From: Massilia sp. NR 4-1
GTDB lineage: Bacteria > Pseudomonadota > Gammaproteobacteria > Burkholderiales > Burkholderiaceae_D
Reading direction: 5' to 3'
Assembly: GCF_001191005.1 (NCBI RefSeq)
Contig: NZ_CP012201.1
Coordinates: 4,154,001 to 4,218,000 of the forward strand
DNA length: 64,000 nucleotides
Part shown: in pieces, positions 49,316 through 58,823 of the stretch
Layout of the letters: the number at the start of each line of letters is the position of its first letter
Position numbering within the stretch: the first letter of the stretch is position 1
Notes under the pieces: model-generated
What the model was told of the DNA's origin: nothing
The model's database searches: none
What the model saw: the letters and a program-made list of their open reading frames with translations, nothing else
Program-made: the position numbers and the translations under genes

Positions 49316-50536
49316 TCAGCGCACCAGCTGATTGATTTCGATAATGGGCATCAGCACCGCCAGCACGATCAGCAGCACCACCACGCCCATGGTCAGGATC
49401 AGGGCCGGTTCCAGCAGGCCGGCGATGGTCAGGGTTCGCCGTTCCAGGTCCGCTTCCTGCGCGGTGGCCGCGCGCTCCAGCATACTCGGCAGCTCGCCGG
49501 TGATTTCGCCGGCCCGTATCATGTGCACCAGCATGGGCGGGAAATGCTTCTGCGCCGACAGCGCGCGCGCCAGGCTGACGCCTTCGCGCACGGCGTCGCT
49601 GGCTTCCTGCACCAGGTTCTTCATGGCCACGTTGTTGAGCGTATCGCGGCTGGTTTCCAGCGCGCGCAGGATCGGCACGCCGGAACCGGTGGTGATCGCC
49701 AGCGTGCTGGCGAAGCGCGCCGTGTTCAGGCTGCGCTCGAACTTGCCGTACAGCGGCGCGGTCAGCAGCCAGGTATGCCAGCGCGTCTTGAGCGCGACGT
49801 TCTGCAGCGCGCGGCGCCAGGCCCACCAGGCGCCGCCCAGCGCCACCGCCACCAGGATGCCGTAGTGGCGCGTGAAGTCGGACACCGCCAGCATCATCAC
49901 CGTCAGGAAGGGCAGCTTCTGCTTGGTGTTGGCGAACACCGAGACGATCTGCGGCACCACATAGGTCAGCAGGAAGATGACGATGGCGAAGGCCACCACG
50001 GTCACGATGCCGGGATAGAGGAAGGCCAGCTTGACCTTCTGCATCAGGGCATTGCGCCGCTCGATATAGTCGGCCAGGCGCGACAGCACGCGCGACAGCT
50101 GGCCGATCTGCTCGCCCGAAGCCACCAGCGCGCGGTAGATTTCCGGGAAGTCGCGCGGATGGCGGCTCAGCGCATCGGACAGCGAGGAACCGCCCATCAC
50201 TTCGGAACGGATGGAGGCGATCAGGTCGCGCACATAGGTGCGTTCGGCCTGCTCCAGCAAGGCGGTAAACGCCTGCTCCAGCGGCAGGCCCGCTTCCAGC
50301 AGGCTGGCCAGCTGGCGCGTGAACAGGGCCTGTTCGACGGTGTTCAGGCGCTCGCCCAGGCCGCGCCGGGTGGCGGCGCCGCTGGCGTCCACCTGGGCCG
50401 CGATGGCGTCCACCTTGATCGGCACCAGGCCTTGCGCGCGCAGGTCGGAGCGCGCCGAACGCGCACTGTCGGCATTCACCACGCCTTTCCGGGTGGCGCC
50501 GCCCGCATCCACGGCTTCATAACGGAAGGCTGGCAT
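49316..50536 (-). CDS. gspF: Type II secretion inner membrane platform protein GspF
   Basis: A 406-residue protein with two homologous halves, each a cytoplasmic helical domain followed by membrane helices; three hydrophobic segments are visible at about 170-195, 220-245 and 375-400. Motifs include FTRQLASLLEAGLPLEQAF and HMIRAGEITGELPSML. It forms the platform around which the ATPase GspE works. Confidence 0.96.
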   Translation of the reverse strand: MPAFRYEAVDAGGATRKGVVNADSARSARSDLRAQGLVPIKVDAIAAQVDASGAATRRGLGERLNTVEQALFTRQLASLLEAGLPLEQAFTALLEQAERTYVRDLIASIRSEVMGGSSLSDALSRHPRDFPEIYRALVASGEQIGQLSRVLSRLADYIERRNALMQKVKLAFLYPGIVTVVAFAIVIFLLTYVVPQIVSVFANTKQKLPFLTVMMLAVSDFTRHYGILVAVALGGAWWAWRRALQNVALKTRWHTWLLTAPLYGKFERSLNTARFASTLAITTGSGVPILRALETSRDTLNNVAMKNLVQEASDAVREGVSLARALSAQKHFPPMLVHMIRAGEITGELPSMLERAATAQEADLERRTLTIAGLLEPALILTMGVVVLLIVLAVLMPIIEINQLVR

Positions 50537-50539
50537 GGT

Positions 50540-51961
50540 TTAGTCCTTGGTAACGCGCAGCAGCTCGGCCGGCGTGGTGGTGCCGTTCGCCAGCCAGCGT
50601 TCGCCGTCCTGGCGCATGGTGTGCATGCCGTCGTTCTGCGCCACAGTGCGGATATCGGCCTCGGACGAGCGGTCGTGGATCTGGGCGCGGATCTGTTCCG
50701 TGGTCTGCAGCAGCTCGTAGATGCCGACCCGGCCCTGGTAGCCCGTGTTGCCGCACTGCTCGCAGCCGACGGCGCGCCATTCGCCATGCTCGAAGCTCTT
50801 GCAGGCGCCGCACAGCTTGCGCACCAGGCGCTGGGCCAGCACGCCCAGCAGCGAGGACGAGAGCAGGAAAGGTTCGATGCCCATGTCCAGCAGGCGGGTG
50901 ACGGCGGCGGCCGAATCGTTGGTGTGCAGGGTGGCCAGCACCAGGTGGCCGGTGAGCGAAGCCTGCACCGCGATCTGCGCCGTTTCCAGGTCGCGGATCT
51001 CGCCGATCATGATCACGTCCGGATCCTGGCGCAGGATGGCGCGCAGGGCCTTGGCGAAGGTCATGTCGATGCGGGCGTTGACCTGGGTCTGGCCGACGCC
51101 GGGCAGGTCGTATTCGACCGGATCTTCCACCGTCATGATATTGGTGGTAGTGGAATTGAGCAGGGACAGGGCGGCATACAGGGTGGTGGTCTTGCCGGAG
51201 CCGGTCGGCCCGGTCACCAGCACGATACCGTGCGGCTGCTTGAGCAGGCCGTTGAACTGGCCCAGCATGCTGTCGCTCATGCCCAGGTGCTGCAGGTCGA
51301 GGCGGCCCGCTTCCTTGTCCAGCAGACGCAGCACGGCGCGTTCGCCGTGGCCGGTGGGCAGCGTGGAGACGCGCACGTCGACCGGCTTGCCGCCCACGCG
51401 CAGGGTGATGCGGCCGTCCTGCGGCAGGCGCTTCTCGGCGATGTCCAGCTGGGCCATGATCTTGATACGCGAAATCAGCGAACCGTGGATGGCTTTGCGC
51501 GGCCGCACGACGTCGCGCAGGGCGCCGTCGACGCGGAAGCGCACCACCGAGGTCTGCTCGAAAGGCTCGATATGGATGTCGGACGCGCCGTCGCGCAGCG
51601 CTTGCGTCAGCAGCGCGTTGATCATGCGGATCACGGGCGCGTCGTCCGACGATTCCAGCAAGTCCTCGATGGCCGGCACGTCCTGCAGCAATTTGGTCAG
51701 ATCGAGGTCGGCGTCGAATTCGTCGGCCACCTGCGAGACATCGCCGCCGGCGCCGGCATAGGCGCCGGCAATGGCGGCATCCAGGTCGGCGCGCGGCAGG
51801 GTCTTGATGCGGATGCGGCCGAAGCGGCGCGACACTTCGGCGATGGCGGCCGGCGCGGTGGCGCCGCATACCAGCACATCGACCGTGTGCTCGGCTTCCT
51901 CACCGGGCCGGGCCAGCAGCAGGAAATCGCGGGCGAAGGCGAAAGGCAGGAGGTTGCTCAT
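50540..51961 (-). CDS. gspE: Type II secretion ATPase GspE
   Basis: A 473-residue ATPase that powers pseudopilus assembly. The N-terminal part (about 1-110) binds GspL. The Walker A motif GPTGSGKTTT, Asp box VEDPVEYDLPGVGQTQVN, Walker B DPDVIMIGEIRD and His box LATLHTND are all present. A four-Cys zinc-binding loop (CGAC and CEQC) follows the HIS box, as in GspE/PulE. It overlaps the gspD stop by one base. Confidence 0.97.
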   Translation of the reverse strand: MSNLLPFAFARDFLLLARPGEEAEHTVDVLVCGATAPAAIAEVSRRFGRIRIKTLPRADLDAAIAGAYAGAGGDVSQVADEFDADLDLTKLLQDVPAIEDLLESSDDAPVIRMINALLTQALRDGASDIHIEPFEQTSVVRFRVDGALRDVVRPRKAIHGSLISRIKIMAQLDIAEKRLPQDGRITLRVGGKPVDVRVSTLPTGHGERAVLRLLDKEAGRLDLQHLGMSDSMLGQFNGLLKQPHGIVLVTGPTGSGKTTTLYAALSLLNSTTTNIMTVEDPVEYDLPGVGQTQVNARIDMTFAKALRAILRQDPDVIMIGEIRDLETAQIAVQASLTGHLVLATLHTNDSAAAVTRLLDMGIEPFLLSSSLLGVLAQRLVRKLCGACKSFEHGEWRAVGCEQCGNTGYQGRVGIYELLQTTEQIRAQIHDRSSEADIRTVAQNDGMHTMRQDGERWLANGTTTPAELLRVTKD

Positions 51962-54204
51962 TATTTGCGCTGGCCCGCGTCGGTTGGGGTGGTGGGCTGG
52001 GTGGACGGCACGGCGGCGCCGGGCGCGACGTTGCTGCGCTGCGGCTGCGGCGGCAGGGGCGGCACCGGCGAGGCCAGCATGCCCTGGCCGGCGGTCGGCT
52101 GACCGTTCTGCAGCACCGGCAGCAACGGACGGCCCACGTCCTTCAGCAGCGGCGTGTCGTTCGGCTTGTATTCCTGCTCCGAGGTGCGCATATAGTCGTA
52201 GCGGTCGGTGGTCAGGCTGATGCTCTGCTCGCGGCTGCGCACCACCACGGGACGCAGGAAGATCATCAGATTGGTCTTCTTGCGGCCGCGGTTCTGGTAC
52301 TTGAACAGATTGCCGATCACGGGGATATCGCCCAGGCCGCGCACCTTCTCGACATTGTCGTTGGTCTTGTCTTCGATCAGGCCGCCCAGCACGATGATCT
52401 GGCCGTCGTCGGCGATCACATTGTTTTCCAGGGTGCGCGTGTTCAGCGTCAGACCGTTGGTGGTGCCGGACGCGGCGTCCACCGAGGAAGTCTCGTGGTA
52501 GATGGCCAGCTTGACGGTGCCGCCTTCGGAAATCTGCGGCCGCACTTTCAGCGTCACGCCGATATCCTTGCGGTCGATGGTCTGGAAGGGATTGTTATTG
52601 GTGCCGGAAGAAGTGGTGAATTGGCCGGTCAGGATCGGCACATTCTGGCCGACGCGAATCATGGCCAGCTCGTTGTCCAGGGTCAGCATATTCGGCGTGG
52701 ACAAGATGTTGGCATTGCCGTCGGTTTCCAGCGAATGCGCCACCGCACCCAGTCCCAGCTTGCCGTCCGCCAGTTGCTTGAACACGCCGATGGTCAGGCC
52801 ATTGCCCGGTGGCGCCAACTTGTCGGCGCGCGCGCCGGCATACATATTGACGATATTGTTGCCGTTGCTGGACATGGACTGCAGGCCGCCGATGCGATAG
52901 GTGCTCTTGTCGTTGCCGCTCAAGCCCACCCACTGGACGCCGAATTCGGAGGCCTTGTCGGCGCTCAGTTCCACGATCAGCGCTTCGATGTAGACCTGGG
53001 CGCGGCGCATATCAAGCTGGTCGATCACGGCGCGCAGATTGCGGTAGACCGCGTCCGGTGCGGTGATGATCAGGGTGTTGGTGGAAGCGTCGGCCTGGAT
53101 AAAGCCGGCGCCGCCGGTCGAGCCCTGGTTGCGGTTGCCGCCACCGGTCAAGGCTGGGTTGGTCGGACCGCCGGCACCGCTGCTGCCGCTCTGGTTCATG
53201 CCACTGTTTTGCGTGTTCTGGCCCTGCTGATTGGCTTGCGACAGGCTGCCGCCCGTGCCGGCGCTGCTGCCGGACTGGCCACCGGCCGAGCTGTCGCCCG
53301 CCATCACGGCGCGCAAGGTTTCGGCCAGCTTCACCGCCTCCGCGTTCTTCAGATAGACCACGTGCACATTGCCCAGCTCCGTGGTGGGCTGGTCCAGCTT
53401 GGCGATCAGGGACTTGGCCAGGTTGGCGCGCGCTGCAGACGGCGCGCGCAGCACCAGGGAATTGGTGCGCGGATCGGCCAGCACGGTGACCTTGCCGCTG
53501 TCGCCGCCGGAGCCGGCGCCCGGCTCCATCAGCTTGTTGATCATGGTCGCCAGGTCGCTGGCGATGGCGTGGCGCACCGGGATCACATCCAGGTCGGTGG
53601 CGGCCGGCGCATCGAGGGCGGCGATGATCTTGGACAGGCGCTTCAGGTTGTCGGCGTAGTCGGTGATGACCACGGTGTTGTTGCCGGGATTGGCGTTGAT
53701 GGTGTTGTTGGGCGTGATCAGGGGGCGCAGCACCGTCACCACATTGGTGGCCGCCTCGTAGTTCAGGTGGAAGACCTGGGTCGCCACCTGGTCGCCTTTG
53801 AGCACGGCGCCGCCGGTGCCGATCTGGGTCGGGCTGGCCTGCAGCTTGGCTTCCGCTTCCGGCACCACCTTGGCGTAGCCGTCGCCGCTGACGATGGCAA
53901 AGCCCTGCAGGCGCAGCGCGGAAGTGAGCAGGCTGAATGCCTGCGACTTGCTGATCGACTTTTCCGACACCAGGGTCAGCGTCCCCTTCACGCGCGGGTC
54001 GATCAGGAAGGTGATATTGGTGTAGTGGCCGACCGCCTTGATGACGGACTCGATATCCGCATTGACGAAGTTCAGCGCCGCCTCATCGTTGGGGGCGGCC
54101 CATGCCGGCGCTACGGCGGGCGCCATCGCGCAGCACAGCAGCACGGCAGCACTCAGGCGGCGCAGGGCAGGAATGGTGTGTTTGCTAGCAGACTGTTTTT
54201 TCAT
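51961..54204 (-). CDS. gspD: Type II secretion secretin GspD
   Basis: A 747-residue outer-membrane channel. The signal peptide ends near residue 36 (APAWAAP). N0 (about 40-110) and the N1-N3 domains follow, then the secretin domain with VPILTGQFTTSSGT and VGVTLKVRP-type strands, ending with PVIGNLFK and LMIFLRPVVV. A Gly/Ser/Gln/Asn-rich insertion at about 305-365 lies inside the N3 domain, a known variable loop. The end is Pro/Thr/Gln-rich. No pilotin gene is adjacent. Confidence 0.97.
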   Translation of the reverse strand: MKKQSASKHTIPALRRLSAAVLLCCAMAPAVAPAWAAPNDEAALNFVNADIESVIKAVGHYTNITFLIDPRVKGTLTLVSEKSISKSQAFSLLTSALRLQGFAIVSGDGYAKVVPEAEAKLQASPTQIGTGGAVLKGDQVATQVFHLNYEAATNVVTVLRPLITPNNTINANPGNNTVVITDYADNLKRLSKIIAALDAPAATDLDVIPVRHAIASDLATMINKLMEPGAGSGGDSGKVTVLADPRTNSLVLRAPSAARANLAKSLIAKLDQPTTELGNVHVVYLKNAEAVKLAETLRAVMAGDSSAGGQSGSSAGTGGSLSQANQQGQNTQNSGMNQSGSSGAGGPTNPALTGGGNRNQGSTGGAGFIQADASTNTLIITAPDAVYRNLRAVIDQLDMRRAQVYIEALIVELSADKASEFGVQWVGLSGNDKSTYRIGGLQSMSSNGNNIVNMYAGARADKLAPPGNGLTIGVFKQLADGKLGLGAVAHSLETDGNANILSTPNMLTLDNELAMIRVGQNVPILTGQFTTSSGTNNNPFQTIDRKDIGVTLKVRPQISEGGTVKLAIYHETSSVDAASGTTNGLTLNTRTLENNVIADDGQIIVLGGLIEDKTNDNVEKVRGLGDIPVIGNLFKYQNRGRKKTNLMIFLRPVVVRSREQSISLTTDRYDYMRTSEQEYKPNDTPLLKDVGRPLLPVLQNGQPTAGQGMLASPVPPLPPQPQRSNVAPGAAVPSTQPTTPTDAGQRK

Positions 54205-54206
54205 TT

Positions 54207-54980
54207 TTATCTGAACTCTAATGCGATGATGTTTTTACCGCCAACCATACGGCGCTGGCCCAGAAGGTTAAGCAGATTGCCCAGGGTTTCTTCATATCCG
54301 CCGGCCGCTTCGGCCTGACCGGAAAATTGCAGGCGGCCCTGATTCAGGCTGCCGGAACCGCTCAACAGCAACGGTCCTTTGACGGAACTCAGTGTCAGGC
54401 CGGCGTTCTGGCCTTGCCAATCCAGCGCCAGCTGGTAACTGCCCAGCGGCCGGATCGGCGACAGGCGCGACGACATCTCCTGCATTTCCAGCGTGGTGCG
54501 GCCGTTCACGGCCAGCTGCTGGCCATTCAAGGCCAGCTCCAGCGCCGTCCACGACAGGCGCATCTGGCCGCTGGGCGCCAGAGTATTCAAGGGCGCACCC
54601 AGACCGGCCAAGCCATCGGCCGGCAGGTTCAGGGTGGCGGGGCTGAGCCGCCACTGCTTCCAGCCACCGCGAAAATTGACCGGCTGGCTCAGCGCCTCCG
54701 GGTTTTCCAGCACCAGGTCGACACTGCCGAACAGCACCAGCGGCGAAATCTTCCAGCTGAAGCGCCCCGGCAACAGCGGCGTCACCGCCCCCTTGCCGCT
54801 GGCCGCCCCGCCCAGAAAGGCCGAACCGCGCCACAGCGTACCTTGCGCATCGCCCAAGGTCAAACGTCCACCGCTCTGCTCTTCCACCAACTGCGCCACC
54901 CAGCTGGCCGGGAAGCACACCAGCACCGTCGCCAGCACGCTCAGTCCAATCGCCAGCAACCATAAAGCCAGACGCTTCAT
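54207..54980 (-). CDS. gspN: Type II secretion protein GspN
   Basis: A 257-residue protein with an N-terminal membrane anchor (about 5-25) and a periplasmic domain. Visible GspN blocks are LTLGDAQGTLWRGSA and WKISPLVLFGSVDLVLENPE. GspN is present in a subset of type II systems and its role is unclear. Its start overlaps the gspM stop (ATGA). Confidence 0.9.
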   Translation of the reverse strand: MKRLALWLLAIGLSVLATVLVCFPASWVAQLVEEQSGGRLTLGDAQGTLWRGSAFLGGAASGKGAVTPLLPGRFSWKISPLVLFGSVDLVLENPEALSQPVNFRGGWKQWRLSPATLNLPADGLAGLGAPLNTLAPSGQMRLSWTALELALNGQQLAVNGRTTLEMQEMSSRLSPIRPLGSYQLALDWQGQNAGLTLSSVKGPLLLSGSGSLNQGRLQFSGQAEAAGGYEETLGNLLNLLGQRRMVGGKNIIALEFR

Positions 54981-55495
54981 CGGGCCACGCCGCTCTGATG
55001 CAGCGTCACCGCCGCATCCACCACGCCGGCCGCGCTTTGCGCCGTGACCGTGGTCTCCTGCACGGTCAACTGGTTCTCGCGGCGCATGGCATCCAGCCAG
55101 GTCACCAGGCCGGCAAAGGCCACACCCTTGAAGTCCAGCTTGGCGTATTCGCCCGTGACCGTCACGCTCTGCGCCGTCAGGCCGCGCGCCTGCAGGCCGG
55201 TGTTGATGCTTTCGCGCGACATCGGCGCCGGCGGCGCGGACGGCTGGCCGTTCAGGGCCGCCGCTTCCACCGCCAGGGCCTGCAGTTCGGCGGCTTGCTG
55301 GCGCAGCTCGGGCAATTCCTTGTTGAGTTTCGCGCGGCCGCTCAAGGCCGGATCGACCAGCAGCACGTAAAACAGGGCCAGGCCCACCACCGCGCCGCCG
55401 ATGCCCAGCAGCTTGCGCTCCTGCTCCGTGCGCGCATTCCAGAATTCGCCGGCCCGCAACTGATACTGGGCCAGGCTAGTGCGCAATGAACTCAT
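54977..55495 (-). CDS. gspM: Type II secretion protein GspM
   Basis: A 172-residue inner-membrane protein: a short cytoplasmic N-terminus (about 1-30), a membrane helix (about 32-50, LLGIGGAVVGLALFYVLL), and a periplasmic ferredoxin-like domain. It pairs with GspL. ATGA overlaps link it to gspL and gspN. Confidence 0.92.
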   Translation of the reverse strand: MSSLRTSLAQYQLRAGEFWNARTEQERKLLGIGGAVVGLALFYVLLVDPALSGRAKLNKELPELRQQAAELQALAVEAAALNGQPSAPPAPMSRESINTGLQARGLTAQSVTVTGEYAKLDFKGVAFAGLVTWLDAMRRENQLTVQETTVTAQSAAGVVDAAVTLHQSGVAR

Positions 55496-56724
55496 GATTT
55501 CCCTCCGGCGCTGATCTTCCAGATGCCTGGTGCGGTTTCGGTCAGCGCCAGCTTGCGCCCGGCCAGCGCGGCCTTGACCTGGGCCAGGCCGTTGGCGTCC
55601 ACGCTGTCCGGCTTGAGTTTGACGGTCAGGCTGCGTTCGCGGTATTCGATGCTGGCGGCGATATCGTGGCGCGCCAGGCCGGCCAGCGCTTCGCCGAAGG
55701 CGGCGCTGAGGGCGGTGAATTCATCGGGTGCGACCTCGCCGCTATTGGCCTTGGCCAGTGCGATGTTCTTGCGCATCTGGGCCGCCGGGTCGAGGATCAC
55801 CGCCTCTTTCGGATAAGCGGCGCGGAAGGTCTGGGTCATGGCCTGGCGTACCGAATCGGCCTCGCGCTTCAGGCGCAGCCACTCGATATTCATGCCCGCC
55901 ACATTCACCAGCACGGCCAGCGCGGCAAAACGCAGCGGCCAGCGCCAGCGCTGCCATTTGCGCGCCTGGGTGCCGCTCAGGGCGGACAAGCCGAGCGCCA
56001 GGTCGATCTGCAGGCCGCGCGCGGCGGCGATCCAGTGCGCCCAATGCTCTTCTTCCAGCGTGATGCCGGGATGGTTGGCCAGCAGCGGCTCGTACTGGGC
56101 GCGCAGGGCTGCCGGCAGATACAGGGTGATCGGGGTATCGCCCGCCAAGGCGCGCAGGGTGTGCAGGGCGTTGTCGGCGTCGATGGCGACGGTCATGCCC
56201 AGACCCTGGTATTGGGACTGGCGCAGCGACAGCTCCAGCGCGCCGTCGGCCGGGGTCAGCGCGGCCGAGACGGCGCCCGGCTGCAAGGGCAGGCAAAGCT
56301 GGGCCGGCAGGGCCGAGACGCTGTGCGCGCCCTGTGCCACCACGGCCTGCACCAGCACCTCCAGCCAGGCGCGCTGCGCCACGGCCACGGTGCGTTCGCT
56401 TTCCTCGGCCTGGGCCGGGGCGATCGCCAATGCGCAATCGGCCGGGTCGCCCAGCACCTGTTCTTCGACCAGGCCGGGCAAGGCCGCTTTCAGGCGCGCG
56501 CCGCTCAGCGGCGGCACTTTCACGCGCAGCAGGCTGACGTCGGAAGCGGCCAGCAGCAGCACCACGCGGCGCGCGCCGGCCACCACGCTGGCCAGATTGC
56601 CGGGCGCACCCGCCCCCTGCTGCATCACATTGCCGCCCTCGCCCACCAGCGCGAACTGGCAGTTGTGCAGCGCGCCGCTGTCGGCGGCGCTGCGGGCCGG
56701 ATAGCGTATGTATAGAGTTGTCAA
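55492..56724 (-). CDS. gspL: Type II secretion protein GspL
   Basis: A 410-residue protein with a cytoplasmic actin-like part (about 1-245) that binds GspE, a membrane helix (about 258-280, rich in Ala, Leu and Val) and a periplasmic ferredoxin-like domain (about 290-410). The C-terminal segment with AAFGEALAGLARHDI and ALAGRKLALTET is typical. Overlaps gspM by four bases. Confidence 0.94.
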   Translation of the reverse strand: MTTLYIRYPARSAADSGALHNCQFALVGEGGNVMQQGAGAPGNLASVVAGARRVVLLLAASDVSLLRVKVPPLSGARLKAALPGLVEEQVLGDPADCALAIAPAQAEESERTVAVAQRAWLEVLVQAVVAQGAHSVSALPAQLCLPLQPGAVSAALTPADGALELSLRQSQYQGLGMTVAIDADNALHTLRALAGDTPITLYLPAALRAQYEPLLANHPGITLEEEHWAHWIAAARGLQIDLALGLSALSGTQARKWQRWRWPLRFAALAVLVNVAGMNIEWLRLKREADSVRQAMTQTFRAAYPKEAVILDPAAQMRKNIALAKANSGEVAPDEFTALSAAFGEALAGLARHDIAASIEYRERSLTVKLKPDSVDANGLAQVKAALAGRKLALTETAPGIWKISAGGKS

Positions 56725-56757
56725 AGAATCTCGCTTTCGTTGATTGCTGCCCTGCTC

Positions 56758-57744
56758 TCAATATTCCCTGGTCCAGACCACCGATGCGCGCCAGCCGTGA
56801 ACGGCATCCGCGCGCTGGATCAGCGTCTGCGCATTCAGCGCCGCGCGGTCCAGCAGGATACGGCTTTGCACCAGGAAGTAGGTGCTTTTGACGTCATACT
56901 GCGTCTTAGGCGGAGCCTTGCCCGGCGCCGCAGTGGTCAAGTAAGTATCAAAATCGCTTTTGAGGTTAAACGCCGAGCGCTTACGGAACTCCACCCATGC
57001 CTTCGCCTCGCCCACCGACGTGTTAGGCATCAACGCCGCCAACAGCTCAGCCGGCGCAGTGTTCACGTTCAGCGGCGTCTGCACCGGCAGCACGATGACA
57101 AACTCGCGCAGCTTTTCCACGGTATTCGCATCAATCCCCTTCACCGCCAGCAAATCCTCCACCCGCGTCAACGGCATCGGCTCCTCGCCATTGTTCGAAC
57201 CGCTCAAAGGCTGGTTCGGCGTACCGGTAAAGGACTGCGACTGCGCCACATAGTCGGCGATCAAGGGGGCCAGGCTCGGGTTCATCTGCAAGTTCACCAG
57301 CAGCTGCGTAAACATCTGCAGCTCTTCCTGCTTCTTCTGGCCGGGCATACTTTTATCGGCAAGATTAATGAGATTGTAACGCGACTGGGCGTCCTGAATC
57401 TGCCCCGACAGGCTGGCGTCGTAGCTTTCGTTCTGCAGGCGCTCGCGTTCCACGTATTGATCGAGGCGGGTTTCGGCCAACGGCGTGGCCCAGACCCCAT
57501 TCAAAGTGACCGTCCCCCTGCCCTGGCTATCCAGGCCATCCTGGCGCAGGATCAAGCGCGCCCAATCCAGGGCGCCGCGCAGAATCCAGCGCGTCTGCAG
57601 ATGCAGGCGCTGGTTTTCCATCGAACGCACCTGCACCTGCTGCTGCCAGAACAGGCTGGCGACGATGGTCACGGCCAAGGTGGTCAGCAGCAGGGCCGTA
57701 ACCACGGCCACGCCGCGCTGGAGGGAAAGGCGCGGCACGCTCAT
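56758..57744 (-). CDS. gspK: Type II secretion minor pseudopilin GspK
   Basis: A 328-residue minor pseudopilin. The N-terminal basic leader and the hydrophobic segment RGVAVVTALLLTTLAV lack the Glu at mature position 5, which is normal for GspK, the tip subunit. The large globular domain contains PLNVNTAPAELLAALMP, a family motif. It caps the pseudopilus with GspI and GspJ. The start overlaps the gspJ stop (ATGA). Confidence 0.95.
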   Translation of the reverse strand: MSVPRLSLQRGVAVVTALLLTTLAVTIVASLFWQQQVQVRSMENQRLHLQTRWILRGALDWARLILRQDGLDSQGRGTVTLNGVWATPLAETRLDQYVERERLQNESYDASLSGQIQDAQSRYNLINLADKSMPGQKKQEELQMFTQLLVNLQMNPSLAPLIADYVAQSQSFTGTPNQPLSGSNNGEEPMPLTRVEDLLAVKGIDANTVEKLREFVIVLPVQTPLNVNTAPAELLAALMPNTSVGEAKAWVEFRKRSAFNLKSDFDTYLTTAAPGKAPPKTQYDVKSTYFLVQSRILLDRAALNAQTLIQRADAVHGWRASVVWTREY

Positions 57745-58436
57745 TTGGCCCCCAGCAGGAAGACTTTGACCAGGGTATTCGGCAGATTATTCAGCCGCAG
57801 CGCGATTTCCAGGCCCTCGGGGCCGGACTGCACTGGGGGCGCAACGCCACCGGTACCACCGGTACCACCGGTACCACCTGTGCCGCCTGTGCCGCCTGTG
57901 CCGCCTGTGCCGCCAGAATTGGTAGCCTGGCCGCTGCCCAGCGCGCGCCAGTTGCCGGCCTCCCACACGCGTACCTCCAGCGATTGCACCTGGGACTGCA
58001 GGGCGATGCCGGGCGCCGTGTCGGCATGGCCGACGCTGGCCTGCCACAGCGCGTCGAGCTGGGCCAGATCGCGCGTGCCGCGCGATTCGCGCCGCGTCAG
58101 CACGCCGTCGCGCAGGCGGTATGCCACCACCATCATCTGCGTCGCCGCGTTTTCCGGGGAAGAGGTGCGCACCAGGGTCAGGCCCTCGCTGTCGGCCACC
58201 AGGTTTTCCCGCTGCTGCAACAGCTCCTTGCCGGCCAGCTGTTCCAGATCGCTCTCCATCTGGGCGAAGGCCAGCTGCATGCCGCGCGCCTGCTCCATCT
58301 GCCCAGTCAGGGTCTGGCGCGAGCGCACGATGCCGTCCAGGCCGCGCCAGCCCAGCACCGCCACGATGGCCAGCACGGCGATCGCCACCAGCAGCTCGAC
58401 CAGGGTGAAGCCGGAACGGGAAGCGCGGCGCGCCAT
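57741..58436 (-). CDS. gspJ: Type II secretion minor pseudopilin GspJ with Gly-Gly-Thr repeat
   Basis: A 231-residue pseudopilin with the prepilin peptidase site SGFTLVELLVAIAV (residues about 9-22). The globular part contains GFTLV-following helix and VQSLEVRVWEAGNWR. At about residues 174-195 an inserted linker has seven consecutive Gly-Gly-Thr units, encoded by a 9-bp minisatellite, just before the final strand; this is not part of the family fold. The start is the ATG at 58436, with one base shared with the gspI stop. Confidence 0.93.
   Translation of the reverse strand: MARRASRSGFTLVELLVAIAVLAIVAVLGWRGLDGIVRSRQTLTGQMEQARGMQLAFAQMESDLEQLAGKELLQQRENLVADSEGLTLVRTSSPENAATQMMVVAYRLRDGVLTRRESRGTRDLAQLDALWQASVGHADTAPGIALQSQVQSLEVRVWEAGNWRALGSGQATNSGGTGGTGGTGGTGGTGGTGGTGGVAPPVQSGPEGLEIALRLNNLPNTLVKVFLLGAK
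57848..57914 (-). repeat. 9-bp minisatellite inside gspJ
   Basis: Seven tandem units of nine bases, of two sorts: three with GGTACC and four with GGCACA, so each sort has been amplified separately. All keep frame and encode Gly-Gly-Thr. Confidence 0.9.
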
Positions 58437-58822
58437 CAGAGCTCCCTCATCACCAGTTGCACCAGCTTGATGATGCGGCGCTCCGGCTGGCGGATGTCGT
58501 ACACGCTGACCTCGACCCGGCGCAGCAGCGGATTGGGGCTGACGATCACCTCCTCCACGCAGGTCAGCTGCAGATCGCCCTGCGGGCATTCGAAGCTGGT
58601 CTTGCCGACCGCCGGAAAGACCTTGCCCAGCCGGATCTGCACCAGGCGGTTCTCGGCCGACCAGGTGGCCATCATGGCCGAGCGCAGGCCGTCGCTGTTC
58701 TGGGTCAGGCTGCCGATGGCGCGCAGCGAGGCGCCCAGCGCGGTGACGACGATGGCCAGCGCCACCAGCACTTCAAGCAGGGTGAAGCCGCGCGCGGCGG
58801 ACCGGGTGCGGAAGGCGCGCAT
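58436..58822 (-). CDS. gspI: Type II secretion minor pseudopilin GspI
   Basis: A 128-residue pseudopilin. Cleavage site ARGFTLLEVLVALAIV near residues 10-25; the globular part has ENRLVQIRLG and a Cys pair (FECPQGDLQLTC) that could form a disulfide. I chose the ATG at 58822, one base after the gspH stop, which places the leader peptide at the usual length; a longer reading upstream has no leader-like sequence. Confidence 0.94.
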   Translation of the reverse strand: MRAFRTRSAARGFTLLEVLVALAIVVTALGASLRAIGSLTQNSDGLRSAMMATWSAENRLVQIRLGKVFPAVGKTSFECPQGDLQLTCVEEVIVSPNPLLRRVEVSVYDIRQPERRIIKLVQLVMREL

Positions 58823-58823
58823 C

